Shown one piece after another: positions 21,031 through 32,674 of a stretch of 64,000 bases of DNA. This DNA is from Bisporella sp. PMI_857 (lineage: Eukaryota > Ascomycota > Leotiomycetes > Helotiales > Helotiaceae), in the NCBI GenBank assembly GCA_021307315.1, contig JAJSPD010000026.1, positions 496,001 through 560,000 of the forward strand, in the 5' to 3' direction. The notes under the pieces are model-generated. The model was not told the DNA's origin. It searched no databases and worked only from the letters and a program-made list of their open reading frames with translations. Position 1 is the stretch's first letter. Every line of letters begins with the position of its first letter. Both the position numbers and the translations under genes were made by a program.

Positions 21031-23336
21031 ATGACCACCACGCCTAATAATGGTACCCCACGCATGCTCTGGAAGCATCCCCACCCCCAGAGCACTGCTA
21101 TGTACAAATTCATGCAAGAAATAAACTCTAAACAAAACCTACAGCTAAAAGTATTTACACTCCTAAGCACCTCAACTCCTACTAACCTGCATTTCCAGAC
21201 ATACCAAGAGCTGCACAGCTACTCAGTCGTTAACCGCTCCAAATTCTGGGATCAATGCCTCCATTTCCTGAATCTCATCTACACCGGCTCATATACCACC
21301 GTTGTCGATGAGAATGCCCGTATCGATTCCGTGCCGAGATGGTTCGAGGGTATGTACGTCAACATCGCCGAGAATCTACTGTATTCTCGGAGCTCACGAG
21401 ACGCATCTTCCCACAGAGGAACGACCGGGAAAGAGGATGCCAAAGTTGCCGTGACGCAGGTTAGAGAAGGCAACACGGAAGTGGAGCATCTTACCTGGGG
21501 CGAGCTGAGAGCCGGGGTGGGAGAGTTGACTAGTGCTATGAGAAATCATGGCGTCAAAAAGGGTGATCGAATTGCGATTGTGGCGAGTAATTCTTTTGAT
21601 ACGCTGAAGGTCTTCTTGGCTACAGCGGCTCTGGGAGGTATTTTCAGCAGCAGTTCTACGGATATGGGCGTTAACGGCATCTTGGATCGATTGCAGCAGA
21701 TTAAACCGAAGGTGGGATGCAAAGTGCTCTTGACAACAATGGATAAGCTAATGAGAATAGTATGTCTTTATAGACGACTGGGCTGTGTATAATGGCAAAA
21801 AAATTGACCTACTGCCGAAAATGGCTGAGCTGGTCAGCAAGATGGCAAACGTAAAGGAGTTCGTCAGTATGGTTTCAATGCCAAGATTCAAGAAGCCAGC
21901 GGATATTTCAGGGGTTGCCCGGACTATAACGCTGCAAGAGTTTAATGGCAAGAGCACATCACGAGAACCGTTCTTTGAAAAGACTGCCTTTCGAGATCCT
22001 TTCTTGATAGGCTACTCCTCCGGCACAACAGGACTTCCAAAGTGCATCGTCCACTCGAACGGCGGCGCCTTGCTCTCCGCGGCCAAAGAAAACGTCCTGC
22101 ATCACCAAATGACTCCAGAGTCGGTGATTCTGCAGTATACGACAACAGGGTGGATCATGTATTTCTTTACCGTGCTGGGGCTATTAAAAGGTGCAAGGGG
22201 TATCCTGTATGATGGTTCTCCCTTCCAGCCGGACATTACCACGTTCATCAAGATCCTGGAAGAGCAGCAAGTCACATATCTGGGGACGAGTCCCCGCTGG
22301 ATGGCGGAGCTTCAGAAGAACGGCATCGTGCCGAGAGATATCGCGGATCTTTCCAAGTTACAGATCGTTACGAGCACGGGGATGGTGCTCAGCGATCAGC
22401 AGTTCGAGTGGTTTTATGATACTGCGTTTCCAAAACATGTGCAGCTCGGTAACATGTCTGGGGGAACAGATATCGTGAGTTTAGCTCCTGCTTTGTGGCG
22501 CAAATGTGAAAACTAAACATGGCAGGTCGGCTGCTTTGGCATCCTGAATCCTCTGGATCCCCTTTACGTAGGTGGCACTCAAGGCATGTCCCTCGGCATC
22601 CCAGTCGAAGTCTACGATTCCCTCATCGAAGGTGGCGTTGGCATACAAGGAAAGGCTATCGGCCAAGGCACACCAGGTGAGCTCGTCGCTACGACTGCCT
22701 TCCCCAACATGCCGATTGGTTTCTGGGACGACCCGCAAAACAAACGCTACCTCGGAGCCTATTTCACAAAGTACGATAATGTCTGGACGCATGGCGATTT
22801 CGTCATGATTCACCCCGTCACAAAACAGTTGATATTTCTTGGACGCGCGGATGGAGTGCTTAATCCGTCCGGTGTCAGGTTTGGCTCGGCCGAGATATAC
22901 TCCGTCCTTGAGCAGAGGTTCCATGATATTGCCGACAGTATCTGTGTGGGGCAACGCAGACCCACTGATACGGATGAGACGGTTATATTGTTTTGCTTGA
23001 TGAGACCTGGGAAGAAGCTCACGAAGAAGCTTGTTGCGGAGATCAAAGATGCTATACGCAAGGAGCGATCGCCTAGGCATGTGCCGAAGTATGTATTTGA
23101 GACGCCTGAGATTCCTGTAAGTTTGCCAGTATACTAACTGTATGCAATTGATTTCTGAAAGCTAATCTCATGAATAGACTACTGTCAATCTTAAGAAGGT
23201 TGAGCTGCCAGTGAAGCAGATTGTGTCTGGAATGAACATTACGGCTTCTGGAACGCTGTTGAACCCTGAGTCACTTAAATACTATTACCAGTTTGCAAAG
23301 ATAGAGGAGGTAGTCGGACCAGCGGCAAAGCTATAG
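21031..23336 (+). CDS. AACS: Acetoacetyl-CoA synthetase
   Basis: The exons are 21031-21150, 21199-21711, 21761-22474, 22526-23116 and 23178-23336, all phase 0 and consistent, giving 698 residues. It is an ANL-superfamily ligase: the ATP-binding loop YSSGTTGLPK is followed by IVHSNGG. The substrate region has TTGWIMYFF, the adenylate motif GNMSGGTDI, the hinge GRADGVLNPSGVRFGSAEIY, and a C-terminal domain with SPRHVPKYV. The N-terminal cap (LWKHPHPQSTAMYKFM, FWDQCLHFL) is typical of acetoacetyl-CoA synthetase rather than acetyl-CoA synthetase. It makes acetoacetyl-CoA from acetoacetate, ATP and CoA in the cytosol, salvaging ketone bodies. In some bacteria acetoacetate is an end product of aromatic ring breakdown. 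Whether it serves the adjacent genes here is inference. The second intron is placed to give KPKYVFIDDWAVYNGK. Confidence 0.93.
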
Positions 23337-23452
23337 GTTAAGTGATTGCCCAGGGCTTCGTAAAAGCACTCCAAGTATTTCTTCTCTGCATCCTAAGATA
23401 TCTACATCATTCAACATGAACCACGAATTAACTATTAATTATCCCCATTGAA

Positions 23453-26400
23453 TCAATGCTCATTAGTGACTATGCTCTCACAAGCCGCACACATCCAGTA
23501 GCTTTTATTCTGGTCAAATTCTGTATCCTGTCGCCTACAGAACCTACACATTGGCGCCGTACCGCCGTTGTTGGTAATCCACACACGGGTTTTGTCGTAC
23601 GCCTCATCCGCAATCGCATTGTGTGCTTCGACTCGATGCTTGCTACACAACCAGCTACGCCAAAGCTGCTCAAAACAAGGGCATAATCCAACTCTAAGGC
23701 CCGGAATCTTGCCCTCTCCTAGCTGGTTTCGCGCCAGCCGCTCGTCGCGTATCTGTTTTTCGCAGGTCACGCAAATAGCGAGCCTCGAGTTATCCCAGTT
23801 TTGAGATTCTACGTGCCCTCTTGTGGTGAATTGGGTGCGATTGCAATCCAAGCATGCATATTCGCCGATTGCGAAAGTATTGTCGCATTCCCAGGCTGGC
23901 TGCCTGCCACAGTTAACGATGTCTTCTTCAAAACTCCAAAAATTTAGGTCCTCGTTGCACTCTTGTCCCGCATTCACACGTTCTCTGATTTCTAAAGAGA
24001 GCTCATAATTCCACCATGTAGGCGCTGAGGGTATGCTGGTACAAATATCGACCGGTGCTGATGATTGGTGATCATCCATAGGTGTGTCTGGCTGAAAATC
24101 CAAACCATAGCCACCACCTTCATGGTCAGCGATGTTTGGAATTCTACGATTGTTTCCACTTGCATCATTTCCGGTCGATACGTTGTTTGATGATCGATGT
24201 GAAGAGCTTGCCATCACTGTCTCTGCCATCTCTTGCGCAACGGTGTGTGGCGTATTTCGCGGCAATTCATGAAGTAGGCGGGTTCCGATGGCTATATTCA
24301 ACTGAGTCTGCGTGAGATAGTCACCTATTGAACCCAAACTGGGAACAAACTGGTATTGTGGCAATTTCACTGAGGATCCCGTTCGCCTGAAGGCGATAGG
24401 ATTCCTCTTGATGATAAATTGTGCTTCTTTATAAGCCTGAGTTTCGGCATTCATCTGTGCTTGGGATTCCCTATCTCCTTCTTCAATAGATCTATTTTCT
24501 GCTTGCAACGTTGAAAACAACCGAGCTTCGATCCTGGCGTGTAGCTCTTGTTGTCGACTCAATTGGTCCTCTCCAAGCTGGGTAGAAGCATCTGCTACTA
24601 TACTTGGGACTGACCGCGAAGTGTTAAGAACTGAGATACTCCAGTGATTTGAATTGACGAAATTTGGGACTGCGGGGAGATCTTTGGCCCACCAAGAAAC
24701 TATGAAAGGTCCTGCTCTGGTTCTCCCCTCATGATGATATCTACGTACGTTCGCTGTCGGCCTGCAATCTCCTATCATACCCGGATTAGAAAGGCATTGT
24801 GTAGTAGGCTCTGCCTTAGGAGTATTACTAATATACGGACACTTGAGCGAGCAATAGACTTGCAGAATCGGCATCTGATGCCAAAAGGCAAATTTGAATA
24901 TCTTACCTTTATATATGCCACCTTTAATTACTCTACACCTATCACATGGATACCTTCCCATGTCTAGTAGAAGGGTCAGCATACTAATTCTTCCAGATGG
25001 AAAAAGCCGGGTAGGACATTTACATACTCGCATTTCCAAATGATGCAGAACATGGCTTCCTAGTTAGGCGACACCTTCCACACTGCTTACCAGTTATGTC
25101 TTCGTCTTGGCTATTTATGGTCCTGTTATAAGATCAGCTAGTTAGTAATCTTAATACAGGTCAGATCATTCTAGCAAGACTTACTGGCTGTGCTGAGTAT
25201 TAGAGCTTTCACCTAGGCTCTCTTCTGCTTCCCTAATCTTCAACACCCCGGAAGTGTGGTTAGTGTTGGCTGAACATTAATTAAAAAATATAGCAATGAT
25301 TTGAGCAGCAATCTGTCGCGCTTTAGGTTGAAATATGAATAGCCATAACTGCACTATAATCTGCTTACCTCGGTCCAAGAATAACCTTCATATAGAGTTT
25401 TATCATTCAAGTTTATCCAAGGCCGCCTCATACTTCGGAAATAGCGTGTGTGTTCAGGAGCAGACAAGAGCCCATCTTGCCTCAACTCTGCTTCCAGATA
25501 GCGATATGCAGCATTACGGTTCGCCTGGTTATCATTGTGTACTTTCGTTGCCATAAACTTGAAGTTACGAGAGTATTCAGGATCATTCCTCATCGAATTG
25601 TTATGGGCTGCTTCGTTGTTTTGAATCTGTTGCTCATAGAGTTGAAGTGCCTGCTGATATTGTTCATCAGACTGATCGTCAAACCGTTGAGGTAAAGGCG
25701 GCCGTCGTCGGAGAACAATCCGCATATTATCCTGAGCCCTAGTAGTTCTCCTTATACACTCATGTTGAGTCTCGTCACTTCTCTTGGGCCCATCATCAAC
25801 AAACTTTCCCCACCACCCAAAATTGTGGCTGGAGCGGATATCTCTCCGTACCCCCGGTGGCCTTTTGATAGTAGCATTACTATTTAGGTGACAAGGGTTG
25901 CTAGGTTCGGAGTTATTAACTGCAGCATTAGCGGTATGGTTCGTAAGGTGTGAGAAAATGCGTCGTGCCGAAGATTCTTGAAAGCTATCAAAACTCATTA
26001 AAGGCCTCTGAGCTTGCAGATTCTCTGGAAACCCGACTGGCGCTCGACTTTGGCGAACCACGTGATCAGGAGGTGGGCGAGTTGGATATGAATAAGATAA
26101 GCCATGTTCCCTCATCACATAATTGCAGGCAGCATAATATTGTTGGGGGCTCTCGTAGAAAAAGGCGTTGTACTCCTCTAGAAAGTACAATCGTTGTCTA
26201 TCCACCGTTGCTTGAAACGAGATAGTTTGCGGATCTGCCGATTCGAAAAATTGTACCTGCTCTCCTACATTCTGTTGCCCTATGGCTTGTTGCTGCGCTT
26301 GATGTGCTCGAGTGGGATTTTGCGCTGGAGTACCTACCTCTAGCACATGATATTGCTGTGACGGATGCTGCGGTGCCTGCTCTGGAGGTGCAACACCTTG

Positions 26401-27333
26401 AAAATTGGCTTCAGCTTGTTCTTGCCGTGCTTGCCTGATTTTATCGCGCTCGCTAGACATAGCAGCAGCTATCTGAGGGTGATTTTGATGAAGGAGATGA
26501 AAGCTGTAGGTCCACAAGCGCCCAGTTCTATCTTCACGCGTCGTTTCATTGAACCACCATTGGCACAATGCTGCAGGTAGATTGATTCCATAACGGTCTC
26601 TATACGTACTCATGGGAGCAAGGTGACCTGGAATCTCATTCTCTATAGATAGCCTTGTTACAACGAAGTTAACCCAATCATCGACCGTTATTGGTATCGG
26701 TGGAGTTGCCAAATTATTCCACCATGCGTTGGGTGGATTGCGCTGGTGCAGAGTCAGAGTGTCCCACGCTGCAGTAGCTACCCATCGATGATCATCATTC
26801 TGCAAGCTCGGAAGCCCATTAACAAATGAAGACCATTCGTGGGAAACTTGCAGGCCGTCCTGAACATGCTTCTGTTGTCCCCTCCAGTATTCTCGTGTTA
26901 ACATTTTACGGTATCTCTCAAAGCGATTTGCAATTAAAACAGACGAATCTCGTAATAAAAACTCTGCGAAAGAATCGCTATTTCTAGAAGCGGCCATTAA
27001 CCTGTTCCATATACCATCATTTCTTCCTTCAATAGGCAGGGTGTCCCAAACCCATCTATATTCTCGGCGACTTATCAAGCCACGTCCTTGATATATTCCG
27101 GCCATGAACTGTTGCGCGTTCTGCGAAACGGAGCGCAGGTATTGCGGCATGCGGCCAGTGTCCATCGCTTCCTGAGCCCAGAACCTGAAGTCAATAAACT
27201 CCATAACTTTATCCGTATCTTCCCAAATTAAGGAGAAGAAGTTTAACATATCATCTGTCGTATACTCGGCTTCGAGACCGTAGAACCATTCTCTGAACCG
27301 CCAATCTTTGGGGAAATAACGTGGTTGCGACAT
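23453..27333 (-). CDS. Unassigned 1,191-residue protein with atypical cysteine cluster
   Basis: I do not recognise the family. Five exons join in phase: 27333-25369, 25237-25185, 25122-25028, 24963-24907 and 24858-23453. The first 655 residues are hydrophilic, rich in Trp, Gln and Asn (WRFREWFYGLE, RFWAQEAM, a Gln-rich stretch near 300-360). The small exons 3 to 5 build a cysteine cluster: Cys687-x2-Cys-x6-Cys697, then Cys711-x2-Cys714, Cys726 and Cys730. The first half has exactly the spacing and basic filling (CGRCRLTRKPC) of a Zn2Cys6 cluster. The second half is longer than the usual form. The C-terminal 200 residues hold further zinc-like pairs (CLDC, CVTC, CPC, CRFC, CAAC). The 3' end converges on the synthetase gene, only 116 bp away. 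A DNA- or protein-binding role is plausible; nothing more can be said. Confidence 0.7.
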
Positions 27334-28428
27334 TATGAAAGATGATGTTGAGATATCAGTGAATGAATACAGCCAGCATAAATCCTCTACTGATATGTTT
27401 AAGCACGAGTCTTATTAATATGAAATAGCTAGATGCGAGGTGTCCGTCTTCAATTGCTGGAGTCCAATTGTATGGTTAGGATGTTAATGACAGTTAATAA
27501 AGGATTCATTTCTGAGTAAACCTCTGGTTCTAATTGCCTGTAGATGAATGGCGCCGAGGAAAACGGCCTTGCAATCTAGGTGACGGTGTGGTTGGAGTCT
27601 TGTTGTTGATGCAGAAGTCGTTGATTTTCTTACGGAGCAATTACTTGAAGAATACGAGAGTAATATCTGCTTATATGCCTGGATTTTTTTGGCCATGCTC
27701 AGTCCCCAGCCGTAATATTCATGTCTTTTGATGAGGTTATAAAGGGATACAATGCCCTCTTTCACGTTCCGCAAACGGCGAGAGAGCATTTGTTATAAAC
27801 TATCTTTGAAACCAGCGTACTGTACGTACAGTGCCAAAAAAAAAAAGTCTCTCAGAATTGGTCAAATACTTAATCATCAGCAGTTGGTGGGAAGAAAAGG
27901 TTTATGGTCGACCTCATACATGCTAGGTTATCAATTGACATTGTCAATCTAGATCCTTGCATGATACAGATAGGCAAAATACATGCAATGAGGATAGAAT
28001 ACATTAGGGTTCCTTTTCGCCTCGAAACGCATATGAATGATGGGTAGAGCCATTTTTGATAATGATGCAATAAATCAGCCTAATCTATCAGGACAAGGCA
28101 CAATGAAGTGAAAATGAGGCTAAGGAAGCACTTGCTCAAGTAATGAAAATAAAGGCGTGTTGCCTACTGCATGCTTTCAAGTGAAGAAAGGCATCATATT
28201 TTCTCTCATGATTTATTGATGGAAATGAAGATTCAGCTGATCGGGGTGATATCGGCCTGCCATTGCCTGTGATGGCTGCCCCTCCAGACCATCTTGGCTT
28301 GACTTGGCATGTGAAGTGGGGGGATTCCGCGGTGATACAATATTCCACCCCTCAGAACACTTTCCTCCCTCTTGATGAATAATATTTACTTCCACCTTAT
28401 CCCCACCCTTCTCATACAATCGCAACGC
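27334..28428. other. Intergenic, AT-rich
   Basis: Holds the promoter of the 1,191-residue gene on the left and of the SDR gene on the right. The frames present are short and lack any family feature. An A-run at 27836-27848 is the only simple sequence. Confidence 0.6.
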
Positions 28429-29510
28429 ATGTCCTTTCTGCGAACAAGCGCCCAACTCCTCCGTACCATCCACGCCCTCAGAATCCCTCTGCAATCTCAG
28501 ATCCGCGGCATGACCTCCTCCGCGATGTCTAAACGCCTTGAGGGCAAGACCATCGTCATCACCGGCGCTAGCTCTGGCATTGGGAAGAGCACAGCCATTG
28601 AATTTGCGCGCACGAGCCCCAAGAACTTGAGGCTGATCTTGACGGCGAGAAGCTTTGATGTGCTGGAGCAGATTGCGGAGGAGATCAAGAAGGAGGTCGG
28701 GGAAGGCGTAAAGGTCCTTCCGGTCAAGCTGGATGTGAGCAAGCCTGACGAGGTAAGGGAATTTGTCGGAAAATTGCCGGAGGAGTGGAGGGAGATTGAT
28801 GTGCTGGTGAACAATGCGTATGTCCTTCGTCTACTCTTCTAAGAACTCAGGTTCTGACAATCGGCAGAGGATTGGTCAAAGGTGTCGCGAAGGCCCCAGA
28901 AATCGCAGAAGAGGACCTCAATATTATGTTTGCAACCAACGTCACTGGAGTAATAAATATGACACAAGCTGTTCTTCCGATCTTCAAGAAGAGAGCAGAT
29001 GGTGGAGCGGGAGATATCATCAATATTGGCAGTATTGCAGGACGAGAGCCATATATAGGGGGAAGTATATACTGTGCGACAAAGGCCGCGATTAGAAGCT
29101 TCACAGAATCGTTGCGGAAAGAATTGGTTGCCACACGAATCAGAATCATCGAAGTTGACCCTGGGCAGGTTGAGACTGTGAGTTGAGGATCCAATATTGT
29201 GGTACAAGGCTGATGAAAAAAGAACTTCTCCGTTGTCAGATTTTATGGCGATAAGTCAAAGGCAGACGCTGTCTATGCGTAAGGTTCATATTCCAGATTT
29301 AGGAGAAATGCTAACCAAGATAGTGGTTGCGAACCTTTGACACCAGATGACATTGCGGAAGTCATCGTTTTTGCTGCTGGTCGAAGAGAGAACGTCGTGT
29401 TGGCCGACACACTCATATACCCCAACCATCAGGTTTGTACCCTTTCTTTTCTCACAGATTGATGCTTACATGAGCAGGCATCTGCAACCGTCCTGCATAA
29501 GAAAGGATAA
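28429..29510 (+). CDS. NADP-dependent short-chain dehydrogenase, yeast YMR226C / YdfG type
   Basis: The exons are 28429-28817, 28868-29177, 29223-29278, 29324-29432 and 29478-29510, in phase, giving 298 residues. The Rossmann signature TGASSGIGKSTA follows a 40-residue N-terminal extension rich in Arg and Ser with no acids, which may be a mitochondrial presequence. LDVSKPDEV, NNAG, the catalytic Ser in INIGSIAG and the YCATK motif are all present. The tail (GCEPLTPDDIAEVIVFAAGR and ADTLIYPNHQAS) follows yeast YMR226C closely. That group oxidises L-allo-threonine, serine and 3-hydroxy acids and reduces carbonyls with NADPH. A second ATG at 28510 would give a cytosolic form. The last exon codes for ten residues only. 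Confidence 0.9.
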
Positions 29511-30933
29511 ATACTTACTCGCTCATAAAATAGGCTGGTACGGGCAATGCTACGTACAGGAAACCTGTAAATAAGTTAGAATAGGTACAGAATATAGATC
29601 ACCGATAGATGAACCATTGAGTCTATATAAGAGCCATACTTGCAATTAATGCTGATTAGAATCTCTGAGCACTTGTACTGGTGCATTTTCCCACGAGGAT
29701 CTATTCTTGTAGGATACATCCACATCTCATCCAGAACAGGGAATTCTTCTGTGCAAATAGTGGGTCGAAAGATCAAAATTCCCATTACACAATACTCAGA
29801 ATATTGAAATATACTCGAGGAAGAGCTGGGACACAAAGATATAACTTGTGATTCCATGGTGCCATACTCCAGCAAAATAACACGTCCCAGTAACCTTCTC
29901 TTTGGAATAATATATTTGCCATCTTTCCCGCACACACCTTATAGTTCTATTTCTTCAACAGGAGCCGTTTATATGCAGGACCTTCTACCTCGCTACGTCA
30001 GGAGCAAGTAAAAGGCCCTATCTTCTATTAAAAGGTGGAAATAATCAAGTAAAAAGGGTGTGACAAAAGCGAGAGTAAGCGAGAGAGGGCTTACACCTAC
30101 GCTTGAACTTATCACCCAGCTATCTAGGTAGCTTCGTTCATGACCGTAGTCGCGCGAATAGCTATATATGGCTTTCATATCACCTCCGAAGAAACTTTCC
30201 CAACCAAAAAAAATAAAAATAAAAAAGAAGCATTTTTTGCTGCTCACAGGTCGTACCCCTTTATTCAAGTTAGAACGAGACGATGGGCACATTTTTGAAA
30301 ATCGGCTACGTACGGGCTCGAACCGGGGATTCGGGAAATAAATGATTTTGATGTTATCAAAATCCCACGCTACCTCAGCTGTCAGACGGCGCCGTACGGG
30401 TCTACGTGGCTGGCACTTACTGCTAACCGCTACACTATCTATGAGGCTCGTTAGTGATGCAATATGGGGCGGACGGATAATGTATAAACGTACACAACCA
30501 ATGCACTATTGAAGTGAAAGTTTGGTAAATGTCATGCTTGAGATGTATCATATATGGCATGTGTTTGCATGAGGGGTAGGGAGGAAGTGGGGGCGGTGAT
30601 TGGCGGTACGGTACTTGATGCGTGGACACCTCGGTGTGTATACAGCTCTCTTTCGCTCGAGGGCAACTAGGTGAAAGATAAGGCATACAATCTTATACCA
30701 CTTCCCAGTTGTTTTGAGCAAGGAAACTAACTGCTTTCCTTCTCTAACCAGCTCCCTACCCTTCCTCACCTCATAGTGGATCTATTTTTTCATGCAAGCG
30801 TTGTCACTCCGTGGGGAGATGTTGCCAATATGTACAGCGATGGTGCAATTCGTTGCATCGGATTCTATTTTTACATGATTAATCTAGATCCACATCTACA
30901 TCTCAAGGTCATTTTCATGTATTTCTACATGTC
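29511..30933. other. Intergenic between convergent SDR and GH131 genes
   Basis: About 1.4 kb without a credible gene. It contains the tRNA-Val-like element described separately. A T/A-rich simple tract lies at 30208-30236. The remaining frames are short and unconvincing. Confidence 0.55.
30312..30440 (-). repeat. Degenerate tRNA-Val-like (SINE-like) element
   Basis: On the minus strand AGTGTAGCGGTTAGCA (30436-30421) matches the D-arm and box A of eukaryotic tRNA-Val. TCCCCGGTTCGAGCCCG (30329-30313) matches its T-arm and box B with the 3' stem eroded. Between them the hairpin TTTTG-ATAACAT-CAAAA has a 7-nt loop with AAC, a valine anticodon, in the right place. The distance between boxes is about 100 nt instead of about 35. 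I cannot pair an acceptor stem, so this is a tRNA-derived element or pseudogene, not a working tRNA. Confidence 0.5.
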
Positions 30934-32012
30934 TCAGGCGCCACAGAGACTTATACAACCATCCTCCGAATCCTCCAAAAGCACCCCGCCATAGAGGATG
31001 CCCTCGGTGATTCCGGCTTCTTGAAATCCCTCCTTAGTGATATCCGTCAAGCCTTCACCAGTGGGTTTCTTTAACAGGCCGAAATGATATTGACCACGGC
31101 CGCTGACATCGTTTGGTAAGGCGTCAGTAGCAGGAACGAGAGTGGCGTTGTCTTGTGAGTAGAAAACTTGTGTCGAACTACGCCATCATGTTAGCGCTGC
31201 CATCGCTCATACAGACCAAAGAGTGAGGAGTCCAGCTCAGATTGATGGCATCTGTTACAGCACGCAACAGAGACATATTTTAACAGTGCCAAGAGAGACT
31301 TACTTATTGTTAAAATCCAATGTAAGTGCATAGTTATGCCATACGTTTTCGGTGAACGGTACAACATGCAGATCCGTCACAGCTTTAACATTACTCTGTA
31401 AGATCAAACGCTCGCCATCCTCGCCCTCTCGACCAATAATCGTTCCGGTCTTCAGCACAAATTGGTTCGTGCTGAAATCCGCCGATTCAAGAAACACCAG
31501 CTGGTACTCATGCGTGTAGTTCAATTCTCGAGCTGGATCGCGACGCAGAGAAAAATGGAGGGTCTTGACGCCTATTGTTGAAGGATCGGACCCGTTGTTC
31601 GAGGCAGGAAGTAGCTCGGCACGGCGGAATCCCGTCTGATTGTTGAAGATTGATGCGTCCGAAATGGTTACTTCGATGGGAACGGAAATATTTTTATCAA
31701 ACTGGGGGCCATCAGCAGTGTATAGATCGGGTAAAAGTAGGAATTTTATACAATTGTGGGTGGGACAGTAGGAAACTGAATTATCTGGCTCCAGGAGAGA
31801 CCTTTGATATTGTCAGCTCTAGAGATTTCTGGGTAATATGGTATATTCTGACCTGCTCCGAAGACATTATCTGGATTATACTTGCTGGCCGGGGTATCAA
31901 AGGTATCTGGCGTGCTTCCTTTTGGAACGCGGCCGTCAAATTGAATTGCGCATCGTTGTGCCGAGGCAGTTGCTGAGAGCAGCAAAAGCAAAGAAGCTAT
32001 TTTTGACGCCAT
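30934..32012 (-). CDS. Secreted glycoside hydrolase family 131 beta-glucanase
   Basis: The exons are 32012-31752, 31701-31304 and 31177-30934, in phase, giving 300 residues. A signal peptide is clear: Lys, then a run of leucines, then TASAQ. The mature protein follows the GH131 layout. It has CAIQFDGRVPKG, YNPDNV, LSWSQIIQFP, VTISDASIFNNQTGFRRAELL, GSDPSTIGVKTLHFSLRRD, ELNYTHEYQLVF and a C-terminal GILYGGVLLEDSEDGCISL. Family members are bifunctional endo- and exo-glucanases on beta-1,3/1,6 and beta-1,4 glucans and act on plant or fungal walls. The length is that of the catalytic domain alone, with no cellulose-binding module. An insertion of about 15 residues before LSWSQ is unusual and could hide a mis-called splice. 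Several N-glycosylation sites are present. Confidence 0.88.
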
Positions 32013-32674
32013 TGAAATTATATACAAACAGAAATGAGAGAAGAATAATGAATAATATTCCGATTTATTAAAGCATCCTAACCTATATATGCAGCAGGAT
32101 GAATTGCCGGCTTGCTCGGATATGCTTCATTTAAATTAAGTTCTCCCTTTGTACCAAGGGGATAGCCCCGTTAATGTCATACAAGATCAAAAGTCAATTA
32201 AGTAGAGCAGTGTGCGACCTGAAACCTGAATACTAGCCCAAACTTGGTCGATTTGAAAAGCAATGGCCAACCTGCGGCTCAATGAAACTTCAGCAGAAAA
32301 CATACTTTTACTATGAGGAAAACTAGTGAGTCTAAAGGTAACGAATTGTAAAATGACACAATGAAGGCAGGATACGAAGAAATAAAATCATCTCTAGATA
32401 TGATCTCAATCGGCGCAAATGCATATGTAGAGTTTTCAGGAGGTGTTGGGTGTCTCGGAAAAGTACACCCGTGTTCGTATGGAACAATAGTTCTGCCGTT
32501 CCGGATGACGTTGGCGGGGTACCGCCTGCGAAACTCTTTGAGACGCGCCGTCTGAACTCAACTGAAAGTTAGGGATCAGATGAAAACAATTTCAACCGAC
32601 GTCTACTGTAGGTCTTTCCGTCGCGGACCTTTTACCAAGTGGGCCAAATCCCAGAATCTTGGACATCCTCCAAA
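32013..32674. other. Intergenic between GH131 and UCH genes (divergent promoters)
   Basis: A shared upstream region for two divergently transcribed genes. A few frames under 70 codons are present and none is convincing. I see no repeat or RNA gene. Confidence 0.6.

Noticed and set aside
31650..31976. 108-codon plus frame
   Set aside because: Antisense to the GH131 gene, whose signal peptide and domain are clear.
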